A stretch of DNA of 64,000 nt from the NCBI GenBank assembly GCA_041447245.1, contig JBGMEA010000020.1, positions 5,648 through 69,647 on the forward strand, written 5' to 3'. The notes under the pieces were generated by a model that worked only from the letters and a program-made list of their open reading frames with translations, ran no database searches and was not told the DNA's origin. Made by a program: the position numbers and the translations under genes. The first letter of the stretch is position 1, and every line of letters begins with the position of its first letter. Shown piece by piece: positions 43,000-52,468 of this stretch. The stretch is from JBGMEA01 sp041447245. GTDB taxonomy: Bacteria > Bacillota > Clostridia > Eubacteriales > Anaerofustaceae.

Positions 43000-43971
43000 A
43001 TGAACAGGAACACAATCAGGGATTATTTTTTTACTCTTTCGGGCTATTTTTCTTTGTCAGTCGATTTTATCAAGCATCGCTACCAAACGTGTCTGATTGC
43101 AATGGGTATTCTGATGGTACCGTCAGGCGTGAGCCTGATTTTGATGGCAATTTATACCGAACGGATCGGGTTGATGCTTGCCTATGTCAAATATCTGAAT
43201 CCGGCGACTTATCTTTCTGCTTTCGGTATGATTCTGACGCTTATTGTAATATCATTTGCCGCAACATATTATTCATTGGGATTGATCTACGTGCAGACAA
43301 GAGCGTTTGCCGATCATCTGCACCTGTCGGACGGCGATGCTTTTCGCTATGTGCATAAATGTTTTAAAGCATATCTGACAACTTATCTCGCTTTTTTCGT
43401 GATCGTATTGGCTGCGGTGCTGATTATGGTTGCCTGTATCGCATTTGTTGCCTCGGTTGCTTCGGTGACTTATTTTTCTTCGAATTCAAATGCAGGTATG
43501 ATCGTTTTGATGATACTCGTCACGATGATGATCCTAGGGGTGTATGCAGTTGCCATTCTGTTTTCGCTTAAATGGTATTTTGCTTTTCATGCTGCATTTC
43601 AATATGATGTCGGGGGATTCGGTTCGCTTTCGTATTCGGATAAGCTGACAAAGGGGATGAAAGGAAAACTGTTCGGTTATATTATGATGTTTGTCGGTAT
43701 CGGGTTGCTGATCGGAATTCTGACGATTCCGTTTCAATCAATCGGTAATAACGAATTGGCCGCAACGGCAGTTCAGCTGATTTTATCGATTCCGCTCAAA
43801 GTTTTTGAATTCATTTATTTTACAGCTTTTTTCATCAATTCGGACGCGCTGAAACAAAGTTATTCGGGGTATTACAATCTCCCGCTCATGACAGATCGAT
43901 TCACCGAGTTTGTGATACAAAACAATATTCCGAGAGAAGAGGACAGAATGGGATTTGACCGATACAGATAG
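43000..43971 (+). CDS. hypothetical six-helix membrane protein
   Basis: This 323-residue protein of unknown family has about six membrane helices, near 28-50, 65-92, 120-150, 165-195, 225-250 and 258-280. The N-terminus is cytoplasmic and basic and the tail short and charged. GGGGG precedes ATG 43000 closely. The good promoter and intact frame show that it is expressed. It is divergent from cdaA, but nothing in its sequence links it to c-di-AMP. Confidence 0.75.
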   Translation: MNRNTIRDYFFTLSGYFSLSVDFIKHRYQTCLIAMGILMVPSGVSLILMAIYTERIGLMLAYVKYLNPATYLSAFGMILTLIVISFAATYYSLGLIYVQTRAFADHLHLSDGDAFRYVHKCFKAYLTTYLAFFVIVLAAVLIMVACIAFVASVASVTYFSSNSNAGMIVLMILVTMMILGVYAVAILFSLKWYFAFHAAFQYDVGGFGSLSYSDKLTKGMKGKLFGYIMMFVGIGLLIGILTIPFQSIGNNELAATAVQLILSIPLKVFEFIYFTAFFINSDALKQSYSGYYNLPLMTDRFTEFVIQNNIPREEDRMGFDRYR

Positions 43972-44110
43972 AGAACGGTATTTCCTGACACAGCCAAGAG
44001 AAGTTATGACGGATATCGTTGCCGCCGGAAGTTCTGTCTCGGATTCGCAAATTCGGTATCATTTCTGCGGGTCTGCAACTTCGAACGATTTTCAAAGTGT
44101 AAGACATTAA
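43955..44110 (+). CDS. possible small protein overlapping the preceding gene
   Basis: A TTG at 43955 opens a 51-codon frame that overlaps the end of the membrane protein gene by 17 nt and ends at TAA 44108-44110. Codon composition looks like real coding DNA in this genome, and it fills about half of the spacer before dnaE. The ribosome site is poor (GAGGA at too great a distance), and I recognise no family. It may also be the trace of a former C-terminal extension lost by frameshift. Confidence 0.28.
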   Translation: MTDTDRERYFLTQPREVMTDIVAAGSSVSDSQIRYHFCGSATSNDFQSVRH

Positions 44111-44204
44111 GTGAAGATATTATTAAGAATATTTGCCGGATAACGTAAGTAAGCACAAAATTCTTTTTTGCGTCCATTCGGGAGTTAATATTTTTTAACC
44201 GGAA
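44111..44204. other. spacer before dnaE, nothing recognised
   Basis: Together with the doubtful small frame at 43955-44110, this forms a 314 bp gap between confident genes. It shows no promoter, repeat or known RNA motif that I can support. Confidence 0.4.
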
Positions 44205-44235
44205 GGAGTCTGTAAATTTTACGGACTCCGTTTTA
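44205..44235 (+). terminator. hairpin terminator before dnaE
   Basis: GGAGTCTGTAAA pairs with TTTACGGACTCC (44218-44229; one mismatch-type T-G pair), followed by GTTTTA. Confidence 0.82.
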
Positions 44236-44250
44236 TGTTGTCCGATTATT

Positions 44251-44259
44251 TGTTATAAT
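44251..44259 (+). promoter_or_regulatory. extended -10 promoter of dnaE
   Basis: TGTTATAAT, 26 nt before the dnaE ATG. The hexamer 17 nt upstream (TTTTAT) is a poor -35. Confidence 0.6.
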
Positions 44260-44285
44260 GATTACAGAAACGATGAGGCGCAGAG

Positions 44286-47200
44286 ATGGAAAATAATTTT
44301 ACGCATTTACACATTCATACAAAATATTCATTGCTGGACGGATTTTGTGATATCAACAAACTGGTGAAAAAAGTAAAAGAACTTGGCATGAAATCAATTG
44401 CGATTACCGATCACGGAGCGATGTTCGGGGTGATCGATTTTTATAATGCATGCAAAGAGAACGATATCAAACCGATTCTCGGATGCGAGATTTATATGTC
44501 GGAACGCAACTTGACCGACAAAGATTCCGCATACGACTGGGATAATTATCACCTCGTGCTGCTTGCGGAAAACAATGAGGGATATCACAATTTGCTCAAG
44601 ATTGTGTCAACGGCGTATATCGACGGATTTTACCGTAAGCCCCGTGCCGACTTTGATTTGCTGCGAAAATATTCCGATGGAATTATTGCTTTGACCGGGT
44701 GCATCGGTGGAAAGGTGCCGAATAAAATCATTCACGACAATCCGGAAGGAGCGCGAAACGATCTGCATACTCTTATGGATATTTTCGGCAAAGAGAATCT
44801 GTTTGTTGAGATTCAGGATCATGGGATGGAAGAAGAAAAAAAAGCAAACGAAACCCTGATTAAATTCGCAAAAGAAGAAGGGTTGGGATTGGTTGCCACA
44901 AACGATGCCCATTATATCGAACAGTCCGAAGCGGAATATCACGACGTGTTGCTCTGTGTGCAGACTGCATCGACTTATGATGATCCGAAACGGATGCGTT
45001 TTCCGAATGACCAATTTTATTTAAAAACGCCGGAAGAGATGGAACAGTTGTTTTCATATGTTCCCGAGGCGATCTCTAACACTGGGAAAATTGCGGAACG
45101 ATGCAATGTGGATTTTGTTTTCAATCATTATCATTTGCCGAAATATCCGCTTCCGGAAGGAACAGACTCGAAACAGTATCTCCGCGATTTGTGCATGGAA
45201 GGGATGAAACGAAAATACGGGGAAGCGGATGAGTCTCTGATGCAACGCTTGGATTATGAGCTTGGTGTAATAGACGGGATGGGGTTCAATGAATATTTCC
45301 TGATCGTATGGGATTTTATCAAGTACGCAAAAGACAACGGAATTGCGGTCGGACCCGGAAGAGGAAGTGCCGCAGGCAGTATTGTCAGTTATTGTCTGAA
45401 TATTACCGAAATCGATCCTATTAAATACAACCTGATATTTGAGCGGTTCCTCAATGTCAGCCGTGTTTCAATGCCGGATATCGACATTGATTTCTGCTAT
45501 GAAAACAGGCATCGCGTTATCGAGTATGTCATTGAGAAATATCACGATACGAATGTCGCTCAGATTATTACGTTCGGAACGCTCGGAGCAAAAGCTGTTG
45601 TGCGTGACGTGGGAAGAAGTTTGGGGATGAGCTATTCCGACTGTGACCGTGTCGCAAAAGCGATTCCGTCACGTCTCGGAACAACTATCAGCTCGGCGAT
45701 CGAAGAGAATCCCGATCTGGCACAGATGATTGAAACAGATGATCAGGTACGCAAATTGATCGAAGTCAGCAAAGCATTGGAAGGAACCCCCCGACATGCT
45801 TCCACTCATGCCGCAGGGGTTGTGATTACCGATATCCCCGTGATGGAATATGTGCCGCTTTATGTGAACGACGGCAATGTTGCAACACAATTCAATATGA
45901 CGACGGTTGAAAAACTCGGTCTTCTCAAAATGGACTTTTTGGGGCTGCGAAATCTTACGGTAATCAAAGATGCCATTCAGAACATTCAGGATGCGCACGG
46001 CATAACATTGAAACTGGATCAGTTGGAATTTGATGATCCGAAAGTCTTTGAACTGATTTCCAAAGGAGACACACTGGGTGTCTTTCAGTTGGAAAGTGCA
46101 GGGATGCGGGCATTCATGCAGAACCTGAGACCGGATACATTTGAAGATATCATTGCCGGAATTTCTCTTTATCGTCCGGGGCCGATGCAGTTCATTGACA
46201 CTTATATCGAGAATAAACGGAATCCTGACAAGATCCAGTATCTGCATCATACGCTTGAACCGATTCTGAATGTGACCTACGGGTGTATGGTATATCAGGA
46301 ACAGGTAATGCAGATTGTCCGCGATTTGGCCGGATATTCGCTTGGTCAGAGTGATAATGTACGACGGGCAATGTCCAAGAAAAAAGAAAAAGAAATGATC
46401 AAAGAACGTAAAACGTTCGTGTACGGCGATGCAGAAAAGGATGTTGACGGCTGCGTAAAAAACGGGATCAGCGAAGAAATTGCGAATCAGATCTATGATC
46501 AGATGATGGATTTCGCAAGTTATGCATTCAATAAGTCGCATGCGGCCGCTTATGCGGTGATATCTTATCAGACCGCATTGCTGAAAGCCTATTATCCTGT
46601 GGAATTTATGGCGGCTCTTTTGACAAGTGTTACGGGATTTGATGACAAAATAAGCAAATATATTCAACACCTGAGAGATATGAATATTCAATTGCTTTCG
46701 CCCGACATCAATGAAAGCGGACGTCAGTTCAGCGTATCAAGCGGAAATATCCGATTCGGCATGCTGGCGGTAAAAGGTCTCGGTGAAAACGCTGTGGACG
46801 AAATTATCCGTACGAGAGACGAAAAGGGGAAGTTCACAGATTTTTCTGATTTTGTCAATAAAATGGAGTTTCAGAGCTTGAATAAACGCGGGGTGGAAAG
46901 TCTGATTAAAAGCGGTGCATTCGATTCGCTCGGGCACAAACGAAGCGAACTGATGGCAATTTTCTCCGAATACATTGATTCGGTCATGAGGAAACGCAAA
47001 CAGAATATTGAGGGTCAGATGTCTCTGATGGATATGGTATCGGGAGATATGACGGAAACGGAAGTTTATATCCCGAAAAACCGCAAAGAGTTTGAGAAGG
47101 ATGAATTGCTTCAGTACGAAAAAGAAGCGATGGGGATCTATATTTCGGGGCATCCTTTGGATAAGTATCAATCTTTTTTTGATAAATATGTGACACATGA

Positions 47201-47888
47201 TTCGGTCTCGCTTGCTTCGACAGACGAGGAAGAAATGCCGCAGGACAATGAACAGACGGTAGTTGCCGGTATTATTGTCGGAATTAAGACTGTGATGACG
47301 AGAAAAAATCAGCCGATGGCATTTATTCAAGTGGAGGATTTATTCGGTATCTTTGAAGTGTCTGTGTTTCCGAAACTGTATGCGGACAAAATTTCTTTGA
47401 TCCGAAAAGAAGAGGCTGTCCTGATTAAGGGGAAAATCAGCCGCAGGGATGAAGCTTCCGTATCAATTTCAGCCAATATCCTTGTCAGCATGGATGATGC
47501 GAAATCAGTGTCCACTTTCAAAACGATTCGGGAGAGTGACAAAAATACACATCCGAAAGCAGTCGGCGGCGGGAATTCTTATCCCAAGCAAATCGAGGCA
47601 GCCGAGCCTCATATTCAACGAGAATCAACCGTTGTTATGAACAGGATTCCGGAGAATGCGTCGGTTATCATCGCATTTGATGATCGCTCCATTATGATGT
47701 TGGATGAACTGAAAGATGTGCTGTTGCGCAACAGCGGAGAGATCAAAGTAATTTTGTACAACAAAGAACGACAGAAAAAATTTTTGGCGGATAAAAGCAT
47801 GTGGGTAACGGATGACATGCAGGTTCTGAGAGAACTTCGTGATATTATCGGATATGAGAACGTGAAAATTGTGGTGGGTAACTGTTAA
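44286..47888 (+). CDS. dnaE: DNA polymerase III alpha subunit DnaE
   Basis: This is a replicative or error-prone family C polymerase. The 1200-residue protein begins with a PHP domain (H-L-H-I-H-T-K-Y-S-L-L-D-G), then a palm with catalytic Asp398 and Asp400 in P-D-I-D-I-D-F. The finger region, helix-hairpin-helix and a C-terminal OB fold (V-A-G-I-I-V-G-I) follow. Domain order and the absence of an inserted exonuclease show DnaE, not PolC; Firmicutes usually also carry polC elsewhere. The length, closer to E. coli DnaE1 than to the shorter Bacillus DnaE, argues for the DnaE1 type. Confidence 0.96.
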   Translation: MENNFTHLHIHTKYSLLDGFCDINKLVKKVKELGMKSIAITDHGAMFGVIDFYNACKENDIKPILGCEIYMSERNLTDKDSAYDWDNYHLVLLAENNEGYHNLLKIVSTAYIDGFYRKPRADFDLLRKYSDGIIALTGCIGGKVPNKIIHDNPEGARNDLHTLMDIFGKENLFVEIQDHGMEEEKKANETLIKFAKEEGLGLVATNDAHYIEQSEAEYHDVLLCVQTASTYDDPKRMRFPNDQFYLKTPEEMEQLFSYVPEAISNTGKIAERCNVDFVFNHYHLPKYPLPEGTDSKQYLRDLCMEGMKRKYGEADESLMQRLDYELGVIDGMGFNEYFLIVWDFIKYAKDNGIAVGPGRGSAAGSIVSYCLNITEIDPIKYNLIFERFLNVSRVSMPDIDIDFCYENRHRVIEYVIEKYHDTNVAQIITFGTLGAKAVVRDVGRSLGMSYSDCDRVAKAIPSRLGTTISSAIEENPDLAQMIETDDQVRKLIEVSKALEGTPRHASTHAAGVVITDIPVMEYVPLYVNDGNVATQFNMTTVEKLGLLKMDFLGLRNLTVIKDAIQNIQDAHGITLKLDQLEFDDPKVFELISKGDTLGVFQLESAGMRAFMQNLRPDTFEDIIAGISLYRPGPMQFIDTYIENKRNPDKIQYLHHTLEPILNVTYGCMVYQEQVMQIVRDLAGYSLGQSDNVRRAMSKKKEKEMIKERKTFVYGDAEKDVDGCVKNGISEEIANQIYDQMMDFASYAFNKSHAAAYAVISYQTALLKAYYPVEFMAALLTSVTGFDDKISKYIQHLRDMNIQLLSPDINESGRQFSVSSGNIRFGMLAVKGLGENAVDEIIRTRDEKGKFTDFSDFVNKMEFQSLNKRGVESLIKSGAFDSLGHKRSELMAIFSEYIDSVMRKRKQNIEGQMSLMDMVSGDMTETEVYIPKNRKEFEKDELLQYEKEAMGIYISGHPLDKYQSFFDKYVTHDSVSLASTDEEEMPQDNEQTVVAGIIVGIKTVMTRKNQPMAFIQVEDLFGIFEVSVFPKLYADKISLIRKEEAVLIKGKISRRDEASVSISANILVSMDDAKSVSTFKTIRESDKNTHPKAVGGGNSYPKQIEAAEPHIQRESTVVMNRIPENASVIIAFDDRSIMMLDELKDVLLRNSGEIKVILYNKERQKKFLADKSMWVTDDMQVLRELRDIIGYENVKIVVGNC

Positions 47889-47933
47889 TCCGATAAGAAA
47901 ATCACATGTGATTTTGATGTTCTGAAAAAATTG

Positions 47934-47962
47934 TTGAAATTTGTTCGATTTCTCAATATAAT
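47934..47962 (+). promoter_or_regulatory. promoter of zapA
   Basis: TTGAAA-N17-TATAAT with perfect hexamers except one base. An ATG at 47961 overlaps the -10, so it cannot be the translation start. Confidence 0.8.
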
Positions 47963-47981
47963 GAGCAAGAGGGCAGTTGAT

Positions 47982-48512
47982 ATGGGCGAAGAAACAAAAA
48001 AACGGATGACGATCAGTATTATGGGTGTGGATTATCAGATCCTGACGGATGATGATCCGCAGCGTGTGGGTATGATTGCTACATTCGTGAATAAACTGAT
48101 TCGGGAAACAAAACAGTCGGCACCGTATATTTCCAACATGAGTGCGGCTATTTTGGCTGCACTTAATTTGAGCGAAGAACTTTATCGCATCAAAGATGAG
48201 CTGGAAGCTTATAAAGAGCGGGATGCAGAATATCAGGTGCTGATCAATTACAAAGATAAATTAACTGAAGCAATGCAGGAGATCGAAGAAAATGAAGTCA
48301 AGAATAAAGTACTTCAGAATCGGATTGAACGTGTTGAGATGGAGAATGAAGAAATAACGGAACTGCTCGACGAATATAAAACAAAGTTTAATACGCTGAG
48401 AACAGAGTATGAAATGAATAAGCGTACGATGACAGAATTGCAGAACAAATTATTGGAAAATCAGATTGAGTTGGTGAAAGTAAGGAAATCGCTGCTGAAT
48501 TTTGAAGATTGA
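47982..48512 (+). CDS. zapA: cell division protein ZapA with long coiled coil
   Basis: ZapA bundles FtsZ filaments and stabilises the Z ring. The N-terminal 75 residues are the ZapA domain (I-S-I-M-G-V-D-Y-Q-I and the D-D-P-Q-R-V helix). From about 80 to 170 the protein continues as an uninterrupted coiled coil, nearly twice the length of B. subtilis ZapA. The open frame starts at 47931, but the promoter lies there; ATG 47982, with AGAGGG at 8 nt, is the credible start (176 residues). Confidence 0.85.
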   Translation: MGEETKKRMTISIMGVDYQILTDDDPQRVGMIATFVNKLIRETKQSAPYISNMSAAILAALNLSEELYRIKDELEAYKERDAEYQVLINYKDKLTEAMQEIEENEVKNKVLQNRIERVEMENEEITELLDEYKTKFNTLRTEYEMNKRTMTELQNKLLENQIELVKVRKSLLNFED

Positions 48513-48597
48513 TTTTTTGAGGATGCGGTTTTTCAGCGATACAGTGATCCTGTTGAATAAATTGGCGGGGAAGAAGTAGTTCATGAACCAGCCAATC

Positions 48598-48628
48598 AAA
48601 AGCAGACATGTTTTTCATGTCTGCTTTT
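48598..48628. terminator. bidirectional terminator between zapA and prfB
   Basis: AAAAGCAGACATG pairs with CATGTCTGCTTTT, a long perfect stem with A-rich and T-rich flanks, so it can end both convergent transcripts. Confidence 0.9.
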
Positions 48629-48651
48629 AGTTTATCGATTAATACATTTTT

Positions 48652-49756
48652 TTATGATAATTTGCTGCGTAAATACGCATCGATGAAAAGGTCGATTTCG
48701 CCGTCCATGACTGCCTGTACGTTCCCTGTTTCGGTATTGGTGCGATGGTCTTTGACCAAAGAATACGGATGAAAGACATAGGATCGGATTTGGTTGCCCC
48801 ATGCAATCTGTCCGTAATCTCCCTGAAGATCGGAGATTTTGTCTTTGTGTTCCTGCTCCATCAGTTCTGTCAGTTTGGACATGAGCATACGCATTGCGAC
48901 TTCTTTGTTCTGATGCTGGCTTCGTTCGTTTTGGCAAGCCACAACAATCCCTGTCGGGAGATGTGTGATTCGGATGGCGGATTCCGTTTTGTTAACGTGC
49001 TGTCCGCCGGCACCGCTTGAACGATACGTATCGATTCGAAGATCGGAAGGATCGATTTCGATTTTGATTTCATCATTGATTTCAGGGGTAATATCCACCG
49101 AAGCAAAAGATGTATGTCTGCGACCCGCCGAATCGAACGGAGAAATTCGAACCAGTCTGTGAACACCCTTTTCCGCTTTAAGATAGCCGTAGGCATTGAT
49201 TCCTTCAAACAGAAGGGTAACGCTTTTGATGCCTGCAACGTCGCCTTCCAAATAATCGAGGGTTGTGACTTTATAACCCATTCGTTCTCCGTAGCGCAGA
49301 TACATGCGCAAAAGCATATCCGCCCAATCCTGTGATTCGGTGCCTCCCGCTCCCGGATGAATGGAGAGAATGGCGTTGTTTGCATCGTATTCCCCCGTGA
49401 GCAGCGTGTCCAGAATAAAGGTTTCGGAGAGTTTTTTCAGCTTGTTCAGATCCTGAGTCAATTCTTTTTCGTTTTCTTCATTCGGATCCGACTCATACAA
49501 TTCGATCAGGATGAATAAATCGTCCGACAAGTTGCGAACCTGTTCATATTTTTCGGATTTTGATTTCAGTATTTTGATTTCTTTGAGCACTTTTTGTGCC
49601 GCAGGGGCATCGTCCCAAAAATCGGGGGCGCTCATCTTTTCTTCCAGCGCAGCTATTTGTTTATTGAGTTCGGGAACGTCAAAGTGAATTCCCCATTTCA
49701 ATGATTTGTTTGCTGATTTTGCTTACTTCCGACTTGATTTCGTCAAGAAAAATCAT
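48652..49756 (-). CDS. prfB: peptide chain release factor 2, made by programmed +1 frameshift
   Basis: RF2 releases peptides at UGA and UAA codons. The gene starts at ATG 49756 behind AAGGTGGTG, reads 25 codons, meets an in-frame TGA (49679-49681), and must shift +1 at CTT-TGA-C to continue as D-V-P-E-L. The full product is then 367 residues. The second part has the stop-codon tripeptide S-P-F, and G-G-Q in R-S-S-G-A-G-G-Q for peptidyl hydrolysis. Reading only the long frame would wrongly give a TTG-started protein lacking the true N-terminus. It follows secA, as in most Firmicutes. Confidence 0.95.
49678..49684 (-). promoter_or_regulatory. programmed +1 frameshift site of prfB
   Basis: On the minus strand the heptamer CTTTGAC follows codon 24, with GGGG (in AATGGGG) about 6 nt upstream as the internal Shine-Dalgarno-like stimulator. 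When RF2 is scarce the ribosome pauses at TGA and slips, giving autogenous control. Confidence 0.93.
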
Positions 49757-49791
49757 TGTTTCACCACCTTTGAATGCTGTAATGCGGCCGT

Positions 49792-52278
49792 TCAGTCTTC
49801 TTTGCCGCAGCATCGTTTGTATTTTTTGCCGCTGCCGCAGGGGCAGGGAGCATTTTTGCTGATATGACCTTCGCGCTTGACCTGTTCGCCGCCGCTTTGA
49901 TTGGTTGTCATTGCGGGCATTTGGCGTTCCGTCAATTCCGGCTGCTTCGTGATTTTAAAATTGAAAAGATGACGAACCGTTTCGTCGATGATCGTTTCAT
50001 TCATCTCTTCGAACATTGCGAAGCCTTCTTTTGTATAAGCCTGCACAGGATCGACCTGACCATATGCCCGCAGGTTGATTCCCTGACGCAGCTGATCCAT
50101 GTTGTCGATATGTTCCATCCATCGGCTGTCGACAACGCGCAGCAGAATAATGCGTTCAATTTCTCTCATTTGGGTTTCGCCGATTTCTGCTTCGATTTCC
50201 GATCGGCGGAGTTTGATTTTTTCCAGAGCAAGCTTTGTCATTTCTTCCGGCTCTGTCATATTGGGGAATGCGATGTCGATGCCGAAATAAGCTTTCATTT
50301 TTTCGCTCAGCTTATCGAGTTCCCATTCGTCGCTGGATTCCTGGCTCATCGTATAGATCTGAACATATTTATCGCATACTTCAGCGATCATGTCATTGAT
50401 TTCGCCCGAAAGGTCTTCCCCTTCCAACACACTTTTGCGCTGCGCATAAATAACTTCACGCTGTTTGTTCATGACATCGTCATACTGAAGAACATATTTT
50501 CTGATGCCGAAGTTTCTGCCTTCGACATTCTTTTGAGCGTTTTCAATGCCCTTGGTCAGAATCCCGCTTTCGATAGGCGTGTCTTCATCCAGTCCGATCT
50601 TATCGACCAAACCCTGCGTGCGTTCCGAACCGAACATACGCATCAGATCATCTTCGAGAGAAATGTAAAACTGAGTGGAACCCGGATCTCCCTGCCTTCC
50701 GGCACGTCCTCGCAGCTGGTTGTCGATACGTCTGCTTTCATGACGTTCCGTACCGATGATATGCAGACCGCCGAGTTCTTTCACTCCTTCGCCGAGCACA
50801 ATGTCGGTTCCTCGACCCGCCATGTTAGTCGATATGGTTACGGTATTCATCTGTCCGGCCTGGCTGATGATTTCGGCTTCTTTCTGGTGATATTTGGCAT
50901 TGAGCACGCTGTGCTTAATGCCCTGTCGGTTAAGCATTCCGCTGAGAATTTCCGATTTTTCAATGGAAATGGTACCGACCAGAATCGGCTGGCCTGTGGC
51001 GTGGCGTTCTTTGATCTCTTCCACAACGGCACGGAATTTTCCTTTTTCGGTCTTGTAAACAACATCATGCATGTCGTTTCTGACGTTGGGTTTATTGGTC
51101 GGAACGCAGATGACATCCATCTGATAAATGGATTTGAATTCCGTTTCTTCTGTTTTTGCCGTACCGGTCATGCCCGAAAGTTTTTTGAACATGCGGAAGT
51201 AATTCTGAAACGTGATGGTTGCCAACGTGACAGATTCTCTGGCAACTTTGACACGTTCTTTTGCTTCAATCGCCTGGTGCAGACCTTCGTTATATCGTCT
51301 GCCGGGCATAAGGCGCCCCGTGAATTCGTCGACAATAATGATTTCCCCGTCCTGTACGACATAGTCCACATCTTTCTTCATCATATACTGTGCTTTCAGC
51401 GCTTGGTTGATGTGATGAAGCAATTCCATATTCGACAGGTCGGTCAGATTTTCAACGCCGAAGTGACGTTCTGCCTTTTCGACCCCCTCTTCCGTGAGCG
51501 TGACGGTTTTGGCTTTTTCATCCATGGTGTAGTCGTCTTCTTCTTTCAGACGTTTGGAGAATGCATCGGCCAATACGTACATTTTGGTGCTTTCCTGTCC
51601 GCTGCCGGAGATGATGAGCGGGGTTCTGGCTTCATCGATGAGAATGGAGTCAACTTCATCGACGATGGCGAAATTCAATTCGCGTTGTACCATATTTTCT
51701 TTGCGCAATACCATGTTATCCCGCAAATAATCGAATCCGAATTCATTATTGGTTCCGTAAGTGATATCTGCAAGATATGCTTTTTTGCGTTCTTCGGGAT
51801 TGAGCCCATGAACGATCAATCCGACCGTTAAACCAAGGTATTCGTAGATTTTCCCCATCCAGTCAGCGTCACGGGAAGCAAGGTAGTCATTGACTGTAAT
51901 GACATGGACGCCGTTTCCTTCCAACGCGTTGAGGTAAGCCGGCAGGGTTGCAACGAGTGTTTTCCCTTCCCCTGTTTTCATTTCAGCGATATTTCCCTGA
52001 TGCAGGATGGTTCCGCCGATAATCTGAACCGGGAAATGCCGCATGCCGAGAACGCGCGAGGATGCTTCCCTTACTGTGGCAAAGGCTTCCGGCAAAAGAT
52101 CATCCAGTGTTTCTCCTTCTCGGAGACGGGAGCGGAATTCCTCCGTTTTATTTTTCAGCTGTTGTTCGGAAAGTTCTTTGTAAGGTTCTTCCCAAGCAAG
52201 GACTTTGTCCAGTATTTTATAGTATTTTTTGAGTTCCAAACTGTCCAATTTATCCGACAGTGCCGTAAAAAGACCCAT
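49792..52278 (-). CDS. secA: preprotein translocase ATPase SecA
   Basis: SecA pushes unfolded preproteins through SecYEG. The 828-residue protein has Walker A M-K-T-G-E-G-K-T at 100-107, the D-E-V-D box near 208, and G-T-A-K-T-E-E-x-E-F and G-R-A-G-R-Q-G-D-P-G-S in motor domain two. A C-terminal zinc motif C-P-C-G-S-G-K-K-Y-K-R-C-C follows, which binds SecB-like partners or lipids. The length equals standard SecA1; no accessory SecA2 features. prfB begins 36 nt after the stop. Confidence 0.97.
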   Translation of the reverse strand: MGLFTALSDKLDSLELKKYYKILDKVLAWEEPYKELSEQQLKNKTEEFRSRLREGETLDDLLPEAFATVREASSRVLGMRHFPVQIIGGTILHQGNIAEMKTGEGKTLVATLPAYLNALEGNGVHVITVNDYLASRDADWMGKIYEYLGLTVGLIVHGLNPEERKKAYLADITYGTNNEFGFDYLRDNMVLRKENMVQRELNFAIVDEVDSILIDEARTPLIISGSGQESTKMYVLADAFSKRLKEEDDYTMDEKAKTVTLTEEGVEKAERHFGVENLTDLSNMELLHHINQALKAQYMMKKDVDYVVQDGEIIIVDEFTGRLMPGRRYNEGLHQAIEAKERVKVARESVTLATITFQNYFRMFKKLSGMTGTAKTEETEFKSIYQMDVICVPTNKPNVRNDMHDVVYKTEKGKFRAVVEEIKERHATGQPILVGTISIEKSEILSGMLNRQGIKHSVLNAKYHQKEAEIISQAGQMNTVTISTNMAGRGTDIVLGEGVKELGGLHIIGTERHESRRIDNQLRGRAGRQGDPGSTQFYISLEDDLMRMFGSERTQGLVDKIGLDEDTPIESGILTKGIENAQKNVEGRNFGIRKYVLQYDDVMNKQREVIYAQRKSVLEGEDLSGEINDMIAEVCDKYVQIYTMSQESSDEWELDKLSEKMKAYFGIDIAFPNMTEPEEMTKLALEKIKLRRSEIEAEIGETQMREIERIILLRVVDSRWMEHIDNMDQLRQGINLRAYGQVDPVQAYTKEGFAMFEEMNETIIDETVRHLFNFKITKQPELTERQMPAMTTNQSGGEQVKREGHISKNAPCPCGSGKKYKRCCGKED

Positions 52279-52375
52279 TATTTAAATCCATTCCGCGCAG
52301 AATTCCGTTTTGACGATAAGAGCTGGTTCAGTGGAACCCGGCGCTAATTTTGTTCATAATTTTATTTCGCATCAT

Positions 52376-52384
52376 ATTATATCA
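52376..52384 (-). promoter_or_regulatory. extended -10 promoter of secA
   Basis: On the minus strand this reads TGATATAAT, with a weak -35. It is about 95 nt before the secA start. Confidence 0.5.
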
Positions 52385-52433
52385 TAATAATATGCGAGAA
52401 ACGTAGCGAACAGAGAAAGAATCACCCAAAATG

Positions 52434-52462
52434 TGTGAAACGGAAACCATTCAGGTTATAAT
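52434..52462 (+). promoter_or_regulatory. promoter of tilS-hpt, probably giving a leaderless message
   Basis: TGTGAA-N17-TATAAT. The expected start site (about 7 nt after the -10) coincides with the A of the tilS ATG. Confidence 0.5.
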
Positions 52463-52468
52463 AACAGC

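Noticed and set aside
48652..49701. prfB starting at a TTG at 49701 as an uninterrupted gene
   Set aside because: That frame lacks a ribosome binding site and skips the conserved frameshift. The ATG at 49756 with the CTT-TGA-C shift explains the sequence better.
49864..51831. 655-codon plus-strand frame opposite secA
   Set aside because: Antisense shadow of SecA; it has no ribosome site or family signature and is Phe/His-rich, as expected of reverse reading.
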